Shown: positions 7,961 through 18,075, counted from the stretch's first letter. The stretch is 20,997 nucleotides of DNA from Nemertoderma westbladi (GCA_032718475.1 JAUCBJ010006200.1:1-20997); one strand, 5' to 3'. Made by a program: numbers and translations. The notes: generated from the letters alone by a model not told the origin.

Positions 7961-10900
7961 TTATCTGAATTGCATTCCACTATAGTTTACTGGTTTATCT
8001 GTTGCATTCCACTATATTTTACTGGTTTATCTGTTGCATTCCACTATAGTTTACTGGTTTATCTGTTGCATTCCACTATAGTTTACTGGTTTATCTGTTG
8101 CATTCCACTATAGTTTACTGGTTTATCTGTTGCATTCCACTATAGTTTACTGATGTATCTGTTGCATTCCACTATAGCTTACTGGTTTATCTATTGCATT
8201 CCACTAGTTTACTGGTTTATCTGTTTCATTCCACTATAGTTTACTGGTTTATCTGTTGCATTCCACTATAGTTTACTGGTTTATCTGTTGCATTCCACTA
8301 TAGTTTACTGGTTTAGCTGTTGCATTGCACTATAGTTTACTGGTATATCTGTTGCATTCCACTATAGTTTACTGGTTTATCTGTTGCATTCCACTATAGT
8401 TTACTGGTTTATCTGTTGCATTCCACTATAGTTTACTGGTTTATCTGTTGCATTCCACTATAGTTTACTGGTTTATCTGTTGCATTCCACTATAGTTTAC
8501 TGGTTTATCTGTTGCATTCCACTATAGTTTACTGGTTTATATGTTGCATTCCACTATAGTTTACTGGTTTATCTGTTGCATTCCACTATAGTTTACTGGT
8601 TTATCTGTTGCATTCCACTATAGTTTACTGGTTTATCTGTTTCCTTCCACTATAGTTTACTGGTTTATCTGTTGCATTCCACTATAGTTTACTGGTTTAT
8701 CTGTTGCATTCCACTATAGTTTACTGGTTTATCTGTTGCATTCCACTATAGTTTACTGGTTTATCTGTTGCATTCCACTATAGATTACTGGTTTATCTGT
8801 TGCATTCCACTATAGTTTACTGGTTTATCTGTTGCATTCCACTATAGTTTACTGGTTTATCTGTTGCATTCCACTATAGTTTACTGGTTTATCTGTTGCA
8901 TTCCACTATAGTTTACTGGTTTATCTGTTTCATTCCACTATAGTTTACTGGTTTATCTGTTGCATTCCACTATAGTTTACTGGTTTATCTGTTGCATTCC
9001 ACTATAGTTTACTGGTTTATCTGTTGCACTCCACTATAGTTTACTGGTTTATCTGTTGCATTCCACTATAGTTTACTGGTTTATCTGTTGCATTCCACTA
9101 TAGTTTACTGGTTTATCTGTTTCATTCCACTATAGTTTACTGGTTTATCTGTTGCATTCCACTATAGTTTACTGGTTTATCTGTTGCATTCCACTATAGT
9201 TTACTGGTTTATCTGTTGCATTCCACTATAGTTTACTGGTTTATCTGTTGCTTTCCACTATAGTTTACTGGTTTATCTGTTGCACTCCACTATAGTTTAC
9301 TGGTTTATCTGTTGCATTCCACTATAGTTTACTGGTTTATCTGTTGCATTCCACTATAGTTTACAGGTTTATCTGTTGCATTCCACTATAGTTTACTGGT
9401 TTATCTGTTTCCTTCCACTATAGTTTACTGGTTTATCTGTTGCATTCCACTATAGTTTACTGGTTTATCTGTTGCATTCCACTATAGTTTACTGGTTTAT
9501 CTGTTGCATTCCACTATAGTTTACTGGTTTATCTGTTGCATTCCACTATAGTTTACTGGTTTATCTGTTGCGTTCCACTATAGTTTACTGGTTTATCTGT
9601 TGCATTCCACTATAGTTTACTGGTTTATCTGTTGCATTCCACTATAGTTTACTGGTTTATCTGTTGCATTCCACTATAGTTTACTGGTTTATCTGTTTCC
9701 TTCCACTATAGTTTACTGGTTTATCTGTTGCATTCCACTATAGTTTACTGGTTTATCTGTTGCATTCCACTATAGTTTACTGGTTTATCTGTTGCGTTCC
9801 ACTATAGTTTACTGGTTTATCTGTTGCATTCCACTATAGTTTACTGGTTTATCTGTTGCATTCCACTATAGTTTACTGGTTTATCTGTTTCATTCCACTA
9901 TAGTTTACTGGTTTATCTGTTGCACTCCACTATAGTTTACTGGTTTATCTGTTGCATTCCACTATAGTTTACTGGTTTATCTGTTGCATTCCACTATAGT
10001 TTACTGGTTTATCTGTTGCACTCCACTATAGTTTACTGGTTTATCTGTTGCATTCCACTATAGTTTACTGGTTTATCTGTTGCATTCCACTATAGTTTAC
10101 TGGTTTATCTGTTGCATTCCACTATAGTTTACTGGTTTATCTGTTGCATTCCACTATAGTTTACTGGTTTATCTGTTGCATTCCACTATAGTTCACTAGT
10201 TTATCTGTTGCATGCCACTATAGTTTACTGGTTTATCTGTTTCATTCCACTATAGTTTACTGGTTTATCTGTTGCATTCCACTATAGTTTACTGGTTTAT
10301 CTGTTGCATTCCACTATAGTTTACTGGTTTATCTGTTTCATTCCACTATAGATTACTGGTTTATCTGTTGCATTCCACTATAGTTTACTCGTTTATCTGT
10401 TGCATTCCACTATAGTTTACTGGTTTATCTGTTGCATTCCACTATAGTTTACTGGTTTATCTGTTGCATTCCACTATAGTTTACTGGTTTATCTGTTGCA
10501 TTCCACTATAGTTTACTGGTTTATCTGTTGCATTCCACTATAGTTTACTGGTTTATCTGTTGCATTCCACTATAGTTTACTGGTTTATCTGTTGCATTCC
10601 ACTATAGTTTACTGGTTTATCTGTTTCATTCCACTATAGTTTACTGGTTTATCTGTTGCACTCCACTATAGTTTACTGGTTTATCTGTTGCATTCCACTA
10701 TAGTTTACTGGTTTATCTGTTGCATTCCACTATAGTTTACTGGTTTATCTGTTGCATTTCACTATAGTTTACTGGTTTATCTGTTTCATTCCACTATAGT
10801 TTACTGGTTTATCTGTTGCATTCCACTATAGTTTACTGGTTTATCTGTTGCATTCCACTATAGTTTACTGGTTTATCTGTTGCATTCCACTATAGTTTAC

Positions 10901-11202
10901 TGGTTTATCTGTTGCATTCCACTATAGTTTACTGGTTTATCTGTTGCATTCCACTATAGTTTACTGGTTTATCTGTTGCATTCCACTATAGTTTACTACT
11001 GGTTTATCTGTTGCATTCCACTATAGTTTACTGGTTTATCTGTTGCATTCCACTATAGTTTACTGGTTTATCTGTTGCATTCCACTATAGTTTACTGGTT
11101 TATCTGTTGCATTCCACTATAGTTTACTGGTTTATCTGTTGCATTCCACTATAGTTTACTGGTTTAGCTGTTGCATTGCACTATAGTTTACTGGTATATC
11201 TG
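7960..11202. repeat. 32-bp satellite array, about 101 copies
   Basis: A nearly uniform head-to-tail array with exact 32-bp spacing; the core is GCATTCCACTATAGTTTACT followed by GGTTTATCTGTT. Variants are mostly single-base (TTTCATTCC, TTTCCTTCC, GCACTCC, GCGTTCC), plus a 2-bp deletion near 8205 and a 3-bp ACT insertion near 10998. The TTTCCTTCC variant occurs at 8641, 9409 and 9697, spaced 24 and 9 whole units apart. One double-variant unit (GTTTAGCTG then GCATTGCAC then GGTATATCTG) occurs near 8311-8350 and again as the last unit. Neither strand has a long open frame, since 32 is not a multiple of three. No transposon ends were seen at its borders. Confidence 0.97.
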
Positions 11203-11486
11203 GGTTCTCTGTATCTGATGATATCTGATATTCTGGTTAACCGGTTCGGTTAAGTGTTTAGTTAAATTACCTACATTGTCTGCTATTATACTGGCTGTTT
11301 ATGCTTTTTAATGTCATCCTTTTTTTCCATATTCGCCATATATTTTCGCGCCTTCCTCTAATGCGTGATTATCTATTAGACCCAAAATAATTTTATAACA
11401 ACAGAGTTTCTCCAAACTTTGGTTTACATAGCAACGGCGACTTAATTAATTTAATCTGGTTAAATTTTTACAGACTCATAAAATTA
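11203..11486. other. Unique sequence between satellite and SINE
   Basis: About 280 bases of AT-rich sequence with no open frame of interest. A small palindromic patch, GGTTAACCGGTTCGGTTAA, lies near 11236-11254. Confidence 0.5.
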
Positions 11487-11560
11487 GGCGTAGGTAGCTC
11501 AGTTAGTTGAGCGCCGGGGTTACAATCGATGGGTTGTAGGTTCCAAACCCACCAGGGTCC
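11487..11560 (+). other. tRNA-like SINE head with A and B boxes
   Basis: The A box is TAGCTCAGTTAGTTGAG at 11495-11511, with a perfect D stem (GCTC/GAGC). The B box is GGTTCCAAACC at 11539-11549, with a T stem GTAGG/CCCAC that has one mismatch. The anticodon stem (CCGGG against TCGAT) and the acceptor stem do not pair, so this is not a working tRNA gene. It is best read as the internal Pol III promoter of a SINE. Confidence 0.65.
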
Positions 11561-11632
11561 ACTCAGCTTTTCATCCACTGGGGGTGATACAATGAGTACG
11601 AGTTAAATTACTGGGAACAAAACTATGGATAC

Positions 11633-12591
11633 GAGTAGCGCCCACCCCCTACCAGGAGTAGCGCCCACCCCTACCTTCGGGTAGCAGATAGGAGTAGCGC
11701 CCACCCCTACCTTAGGGCTGTAGATAGGAGTAGCGCTCACCCATACCTTCGGGTAGCAGTTAGGAGTAGCGCCCACCACTACCTTCGGGTAGCAGATAGG
11801 AGTAGCGCCCACCCCTACCTTCGGGTAGCAGATAGGAGAGGCGCCCACCCCTACCTTCGGGTAGCAGATAGGAGTAGCGCCCACCCCTACCTTCGGGTAG
11901 CAGATAGGAGTAGCGCCCACCCCTACCTTCGGGTAGCAGATAGGAGTAGCGCCCACCCCTACCTTCGGGTAGCAGATAGGAGTAGCGCCCACCCCTACCT
12001 TCGGGTAGCAGATAGGAGTAGCGCCCACCCCTACCTTCGGGTAGCAGATAGGAGTAGCGCCCACCCCTACCTTCGGGTAGCAGATAGGAGTAGCGCCCAC
12101 CCCTACTTTCGGGTAGCAGATAGGAGTAGCGCCCCGCCCACCCCTACTTTCGGGTAGCAGATAGGAATAGCGCCCACCCCTACCTTCGGGTAGCAGATAG
12201 GAGTAGCGCCCACCCCTACCCTCGGGTAGCAGATAGGAGTAGCATTCACCCCTACCTTCGGGTAGCAGATAGGAGTAGCGCCCACCATTACATTCGGGTA
12301 GCAGATAGGAGTAGCGCCCACCCCTACCTTGGGGTTGCAGATAGGAGTAGCGCCCACCCCTACCTTCGGGTAGCAGATAGGAGTAGCGCAGAACCCTACC
12401 TTCGGGTAGCAGATAGGAGTAGCGCCCACCCCTACCTTCGGGTAGCAGATAGGAGTAGCGCCCACCCATACCTTCGGGTAGCAGATAGGAGTAGCGCCCA
12501 CCTCTACCTTCGGGTAGCAGATAGGAGTAGCGCCCACCCATACCTTCGGGTAGCAGATAGGAGTAGCGCCCACCCCTACTTTCGGGTAGCA
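11633..12591 (+). repeat. 36-bp minisatellite, about 26 copies, hairpin-forming
   Basis: The unit begins GATAGGAGTAGCGCCCACCC and continues CTACCTTCGGGTAGCA; copies are 36 bp apart. Each typical unit contains CTACC-TTCG-GGTAG, a 5-bp stem closed as C(UUCG)G in the plus-strand RNA. The first unit is truncated (near 11640-11655), and there is a 5-bp insertion near 12133. Because 36 is a multiple of three, all minus-strand frames stay open, giving 12-residue peptide repeats that are not evidence of a gene. Confidence 0.95.
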
Positions 12592-12640
12592 GCTATTAAA
12601 AGAGGAGCCTTGGAGTCGCCTTCGGCTTCAGCTAACTTTT

Positions 12641-13170
12641 GTAAAAAGATTATGTGACATGTTGTAAATAATTAGCTTTAATAAGTAAATCTTGACAATA
12701 CGATACAGGCAAGTAGAACACAAGTAAATATTGTAACACAACAACTGAAAAAAAACCTATAACAGTAAACAGTAACAATTAATTAATTAATTAATATTAA
12801 TAATAATAAAATGCCATTGAAACATAATAATTTTAACATTTATAACACCATATTTTGTACCGAGACAAACTGCTCTTAAACTGAAACTAATTGCACCAAG
12901 TATAAACCCATAACCAGTAATTAAAACCTAAACTCTTCACTCCCAAAACGACATTAAAACACAAAAAATTATTGTGCAAGATTCGGCGGGTTAATAATAA
13001 TTCAAACTAATTAGCGATAATTAATTAAACATCAATTATAAAATAAATGCAAATAAAACAACAATATACAATCTGCATCATTAAACTGAAACAAACAATG
13101 GTTATTCAAGTGACAGATCAGAGGCAATAAGGTTAAATAGATTGTGCATTGAACTGATAAATATATTAAT
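12641..13170. other. AT-rich sequence, no gene seen
   Basis: No open frame of interest. It contains a short TTAA-type simple tract (TTAATTAATTAATTAAT near 12780) followed by AATAATAATAAA. Confidence 0.5.
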
Positions 13171-13965
13171 TACTTTATGGAACTAGCTTTATAATGTGTT
13201 TACTTTATGGAACTAGATTTATAATGTGTTTACTTTATGGAACTAGCTTTATAATGTGTTTACTTTATGGAACTAGCTTTATAATGTGTTTACTTTATGG
13301 AACTAGCTTTATAATGTGTTTACTTTATGGAACTAGCTTTATAATGTGTTTACTTTATGGAACTAGCTTTATAATGTGTTTACTTTATGGAACTAGCTTT
13401 ATAATGTGTTTACTTTATGGAACTAGCTTTATAATGTGATTACTTTATGGAACTAGCTTTATAATGTGATTACTTTATGGAACTAGCTTTATAATGTGAT
13501 TACTATATGGAACTAGCTTCATAATGTGATTACTTTATGGAACTAGCTTTATAATGTGTTTACTTTATGGAACTAGCTTTATAATGTAATTACTTTATGG
13601 AACTTGCTTTATAATGTGATTACTTTATGGAACTAGCTTTATAATGTGATTACTTTATGGAACTAGCTTTATAATGTGATTACTTTATGGAACTAGCTTT
13701 ATAATGTGATTACTTTATGGAACTAGCTTTATAATGTGATTACTTTATGGAACTAGCTTTATAATGTGATTACTTTATGGAACTAGCTTTATAATGTGAT
13801 TACTTTATGGAACTAGCTTTATATTGTGTTTACTTTATGGAACTAGCTTTATAATGTGTTTACTTTATGGAACTAGCTTTATAATGTGATTACTTTATGG
13901 AACTAGCTTTATAATGTGATTACTTTATGGAACTAGCTTTATATTGTGTTTACTTTATGGAACTA
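13171..13965. repeat. 30-bp satellite array, 26.5 copies
   Basis: Units start TACTTTATGGAACTAGCTTT with exact 30-bp spacing and no internal length change. The last bases are either GTGTT or GTGAT, and the variants lie in blocks: the first nine or so units are T-type, then A-type runs, with T-type units returning near 13540-13570 and 13830-13870. The period is a multiple of three, so the plus-strand frame over the T-type block (13194-13439) stays open; this is a repeat artefact. Confidence 0.97.
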
Positions 13966-14500
13966 ATAAACTAATTAATTATATTATACCAACTGCTATA
14001 AAGCGACACAATTAATAGTTAGCAGTTGGAATACCTCGTCAATTTTTAATATGCTCATTAAGTATGAGCATACTCATTTAATATGCTCATTACTAAGCGG
14101 CATACAGAAAATTTATTGAACATTTTCACACAAATAAACAGCAACACAAGTAAAAAGTCAAATTTTAAAGATTCGAAATTATATATCAAGTACAATCAAG
14201 TAATAATACAAGAGATACAAACAATTTTTAAGAAATAATTGCAGATTATAATTGCAGCCGTATGTGTTAAAAAAAGCAAATAGACGTTACATAAACTAAA
14301 ATATAGTTTGGAAAATTAAATGAGATTAAATTAATTAGATTCGACAAAATATTACTAGAAAATTAATAATTCAAATAACAACTGAGATAATAGGTTAGGG
14401 CATAAAGCCCAACATTAATTTTACCTTTTGAATTCAAATAATTTTATTTAAATGTAACAATTTAACATAAATTTATTGTCTGAGGTAGTAATATATGTCA
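13966..14500. other. AT-rich sequence with a small hairpin, no gene seen
   Basis: TATGCTCAT at 14050-14058 pairs perfectly with ATGAGCATA at 14064-14072 across a five-base loop, and TATGCTCAT occurs again near 14081. Otherwise the sequence is unremarkable, with many stops in every frame. Confidence 0.6.
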
Positions 14501-14504
14501 GTAA

Positions 14505-14800
14505 CTCAGTAGTCTATCCGTCTACAGTCCGTCTGTCTGTAGTGTGTCTGTTTGAGTCAGTACGTATGTCTGCAGTCTTTCTGGCTGTAGAGCGTCTGTC
14601 TGCAGTGTGTCTGTTTGAGTCAGTATGTATGTCTGCAGTCTTTCTGTCTGTAGAGCGTCTGTCTACAGTGTGTCTGTTTGAGTCAGTATGTATGTCTGCT
14701 GTCTTTCTGTCTGTAGAGCGTCTGTCTACAGTGTGTCTATTTGAGTCAGTATGTATGTCTGCAGTCTTTCTGTCTGTAGAGCGTCTGTCTCCGTCTGAAG
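14505..14800. repeat. 63-bp minisatellite, about 4.5 copies
   Basis: The anchor GAGTCAGTATGTATGTCTGC lies at 14554, 14617, 14680 and 14743, exactly 63 bp apart. Each unit is itself rich in GTCTGTCTG words, so it probably grew from a shorter tetranucleotide-like tract. The period is a multiple of three, which keeps the plus-strand frame open across 14476-14829; the peptide is a 21-residue repeat and is not supported as a protein. Confidence 0.93.
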
Positions 14801-14829
14801 TGTGTCCGTCTGTGGCCTGGTGTCTGTAG

Positions 14830-15725
14830 CTGTCTGTCTAATTATTCTGTATGAATCATGCCTGGCTAGTCAGCTTGTAATTGGTATGTCTGTGGTATGT
14901 GTGTGAGGAAACAAAATTGGCCCTGTGACAATTAAGTGGCGTTATATAATCAAAAGTATTTACCAATTTTATGCAACTGGCATCACATAAAGTTAAATGT
15001 TGAGAAAGTGTACAGAACAATTAGTTACATTAATATCGGCGATGGATTTCTACGAATAAAGTGACTTACATTAAATTAAAAAACTTAGTTAACAAAAATA
15101 CAAATTATTTGATATCAATATATTTAAGTTCATTTACTGGCCAAAATTATATTATATTATATTATCAATAATATCGATTTAGGTAAAATAAAATCCCCCA
15201 TATTATTAACAATAAAGAGGCTACATAAGGCACGAAAGGGAGGTTGACACCTGTTATATATATTTAGTTATAAGCAGCGTGATTACCGTATATCTTATAT
15301 ATTACCGGGCGCGGATTATTAAGTAAACCTTTGAACAACTTAATTAATTATCATGTGAGATAAAATAAGATATTGGTTGAGACATCAACATGAAATAATA
15401 ATAGTAAGTAATATATTTAGTGAAAATAACATTCCAAAATTAATTAACGTTGAACAATAATTATAAGTAATAACATACGAGTGTTATTAATTAATAATAC
15501 ATCGATAATACTGGGATTATACATATTGTGACCCAAGTTCTAGTACAAACACACATTAAAAAAGGTAGTTTAATACATAGCCTACTAAATAGTAAGTAGG
15601 CTATGGTTAACTGTTAAAATAGTAGCAAAAAAAGCCCCAAAAATACAAATCTAAATTGCCTTTTTGTTTTTTCAATATAAACTAAACTGTATTGTGTGGT
15701 CTGTGATGCTTTGCATCGGATAGTA
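14830..15725. other. AT-rich sequence, no gene seen
   Basis: No coding signal. It contains a short TTATA tract near 15150 and a perfect 11-bp inverted repeat at 15576-15605 (listed separately). Confidence 0.5.
15576..15605. repeat. Perfect 11-bp inverted repeat, 8-base loop
   Basis: CATAGCCTACT at 15576-15586 is matched by AGTAGGCTATG at 15595-15605. No T-run follows, so it is not obviously a terminator; function unknown. Confidence 0.85.
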
Positions 15726-15762
15726 TTCGTTCCGGAATTTTCGTCACGGACAATTGGTTATC
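15726..15762 (+). repeat. Left inverted repeat
   Basis: It begins TTCGTTCCGG and ends TGGTTATC; pairs with 18076-18124 on the opposite strand. Confidence 0.7.
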
Positions 15763-15840
15763 AAAAAATGCAATAAAATGTTGTTGGGAAATAAAACAAT
15801 CATAAGATAAAGTATAATAATAACGCCACTAATTGAATGC

Positions 15841-15985
15841 CACCCCAAATTAAATGAACCCCAAATTAAATGAACCCCAAATGAAATGAAAACCAAATTA
15901 AATGAACACCAAATTAAATGAACTCCAAATGAAATGAAAACCAAATTAAATGAACACCAAATTAAATGAACCCCAAAATAAATTA
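15841..15985. repeat. 16-bp tandem repeat with 48-bp trimer order
   Basis: Units of the form CCAAATTAAATGAACC recur every 16 bp for about nine copies. Variants (AAATGAAATGAAAACC, AATGAACACC, AATGAACTCC) recur every third unit, giving a 48-bp higher-order repeat. This explains the 16-residue periodic peptide on the minus strand (15744-16028), which is not supported as a gene. Confidence 0.85.
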
Positions 15986-16059
15986 TTTGGACCAAATATT
16001 TTTTTGTAGAGCCGATTCGCATCCCCAAATTTTGAATAACTCAACTCTCTCGCAAAAAA

Positions 16060-17908
16060 CAATTATTACTCCCCCAAAAACAATTATTAATACCCCAAAA
16101 ACAATTAATCATCCCCCAAAAACAATTATTATCCCCCAAAACCAATTATTCCCCCCCAAAAACAATTATTCATCCCCCAAAACCAATTATTATCCCCCAA
16201 AACCAATTATTCCTCCCCAAAAACAATTATTATCCCCCAAAACCAATTATTCCTCCCCAAAAAAAATAATTCATCCCCCAAAACCAATTATTCCCCCCCA
16301 AAAACAATTATTCATCCCCCAAAAACAATTATTATCCCACAAAACCAATTATTCCTCCCCAAAAACAATTATTATCCCCCAAAACCAATTATTCCTCCCC
16401 AAAAACAATTATTATCCCCCAAAACCAATTATTCCTCCCCAAAAACAATTATTATCCTCCAAAACCAATTATTCATCCCCCAAAAACAATTATTCATCCC
16501 TCAAAACCAATTATTCCCCCCCCCAAAAACAATTATTCATCCCCCAAAAACAATTATTCATACCCAAAATCAATTATTCATACCCCAAAAACAATTATTC
16601 ATACCCCAAAAACAATTATACATCCCCCAAAAACAATTATTCATTCCAGAAAAACAATTATTCCTCCCCAAAAACAATTATTCCTCCCCAAAAACAATTA
16701 TTCATACCCCAAAACCAATTATTCCTCCCCAAAAACAATTATTATCCCCCAAAACCAATTATTCCTCCCTAAAAACAATTATTCATCCCCCAAAACCAAT
16801 TATTCCTCCCCAAAAACAATTATTATCCCCCAAAACCAATTATTCCTCCCCAAAAACAATTATTATCCTCCAAAACCAATTATTCATCCCCCAAAAACAA
16901 TTATTCATCCCTCAAAACCAATTATTCCCCCCCCCCAAAAACAATTATTCATCCCCCAAAAACAATTATTCATACCCCAAAATCAATTATTCATACCCCA
17001 AAAACAATTATTCATACCCCAAAAACAATTATACATCCCCCAAAAACAATTATTCATTCCAGAAAAACAATTATTCCTCCCCAAAAACAATTATTCCTCC
17101 CCAAAAACAATTATTCATACCCCAAAACCAATTATTCCTCCCCAAAAACAATTATTATCCCCCAAAACCAATTATTCCTCCCTAAAAACAATTATTCATC
17201 CCCCAAAACCAATTATTCCGCCCCAAAAACAATTATCCATCCCCCAAAACCAATTATTCCTCCCCAAAAACAATTATTATCCCCCAAAACCAATTATTCC
17301 CCCCCAAAAACAACTATTCATCCCCCAAAACCAATTATTCCCCCCCAAAAACAATTATTCATCCCACAAAAACAATTATTACTCCCCCAAAAACAATTAT
17401 TAATACCCCCAAAACCAATTATTCCTCCCCAAAAACAATTATTATCCCCCATAACCAATTATTCCTCCCCAAAAACAATTATTCATCCCCCAAAAACAAT
17501 TATTATCCCCCAAAACCAATTATTCCTCCCCAAAAACAATTATTCATCCCCCAAAACCAATTATTCCGCCCCAAAAACAATTATCCATCCCCCAAAACCA
17601 ATTATTCCTCCCCAAAAACAATTATTATCCCCCAAAACCAATTATTCCTCCCCAAAAACAATTATTATCCCCCAAAACCAATTATTCCTCCCCAAAAAAA
17701 TTATTCATCCCCCAAAACCAATTATTCCTCCCCAAAAACAATTATTATCCCCCAAAACCAATTATTCCGCCCCAAAAACAATTATATATCCATCCCCCAA
17801 AACCAATTATTCCTCCCCAAAAACAACTATTATCCCCCAAAAACAATTTTTCCTCCCCCAAAAACAATTATTCCTCCCCAAAAACAATTATTCATCCCCC
17901 AAAATCAA
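16060..17908. repeat. C-rich ~20-bp satellite in ~41-bp dimers
   Basis: Alternating CCCCAAAAACAATTATTAT and CCCCAAAACCAATTATTCCT units make a dimer of about 41 bp for nearly 1.85 kb. A block of about 411 bp is duplicated in tandem: the unusual words ATTATCCTCC, ATCCCTCAAAACC, the long C run and ATTCATTCCAGAAAAA occur at 16451-16650 and again at 16862-17063. Another landmark, ATTCCGCCCC, recurs near 17216, 17561 and 17765. The complementary strand has regularly spaced G4-5 tracts with loops of about 16 bases. The long open frame over 15966-16772 reflects absence of stops in the unit, not a gene. Confidence 0.95.
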
Positions 17909-18075
17909 TATGATATTGAATAATTGTTGGTGTTGAATAATTTTTTTGGGGTAACATTATTTAATTTGGTATAAAATAATATTTTTTGGTGAAATTTTCA
18001 TCAATTTTGGGATGACTTTAATTGGTATTAATATACGACAAGTAACAAAAAAATATCTAGGATAAAAAAACAGGG
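17909..18075. repeat. Inverted remnants of the array units
   Basis: After the array ends, the strand sense flips: TTGAATAATTTTTTTGGGG and TTATTTAATTTGGTATAAAA are reverse complements of the C-rich unit and of the 16-bp unit respectively. Their order mirrors the left side (15955-16050). Confidence 0.6.

Larger units (their letters stand above)
11487..12640 (+). mobile_element. tRNA-derived SINE carrying an expanded minisatellite
   Basis: A composite retroposon read on plus: a tRNA-like head (11487-11560), a unique body (11561-11632), about 26 copies of a 36-bp unit (11633-12591) and a right end (12592-12640) holding AGAGGAGCCTT, GCCTTCGGCTTC and AACTTTTG. The right end and repeat unit match the short copy at 7035-7142, and the body just before the first unit (AAAACTATGGATACGAGTAG) resembles that copy's A-rich start, so the short copy is plausibly the same family, 5'-truncated, with one unit. 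No target-site duplication was found here. The body words CAGCTTTTCATCC, ATGAGTAC and TACTGGG resemble SINEs of marine invertebrates from memory, unchecked. Confidence 0.65.

Noticed and set aside
7960-11202. CRISPR-like array
   Set aside because: Units are directly adjacent with no unique spacers; it is a eukaryotic satellite, and no cas-like gene is present.
11487-11560. Functional tRNA gene
   Set aside because: The D and T arms are good but the acceptor and anticodon stems do not pair; a SINE head is the better reading.
11603-12573. Minus-strand open frames of 312 and 156 codons with GRYSYLLPEGRG or GVGATPICYPKV repeats
   Set aside because: They lie over the 36-bp minisatellite; a period divisible by three without stops keeps several frames open at once. 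No signal, start context or non-repeat domain.
13194-13439. 81-codon frame with MCLLYGTSFI repeats
   Set aside because: It is the translation of the 30-bp satellite and ends where the unit changes from GTGTT to GTGAT, which creates a stop.
14476-14829. 117-codon frame with VCLFESVCMSAVFLSVERLS repeats
   Set aside because: Translation of the 63-bp minisatellite; no conserved feature and no transcript signals.
15744-16028. 94-codon minus frame with FGVHLIWCSFNL repeats
   Set aside because: Translation of the 16/48-bp array near the element's left end.
15966-16772. 268-codon frame rich in PPKTIIIPQNQ
   Set aside because: The C-rich array unit contains no stop in this phase; the peptide has no domain and the frame drifts with unit length changes.
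16060-17908. Telomere-like TTTTGGGG repeats
   Set aside because: The GGGGTTTT word is interrupted every unit by AATAATTG-type sequence and the array is internal; not a telomere.
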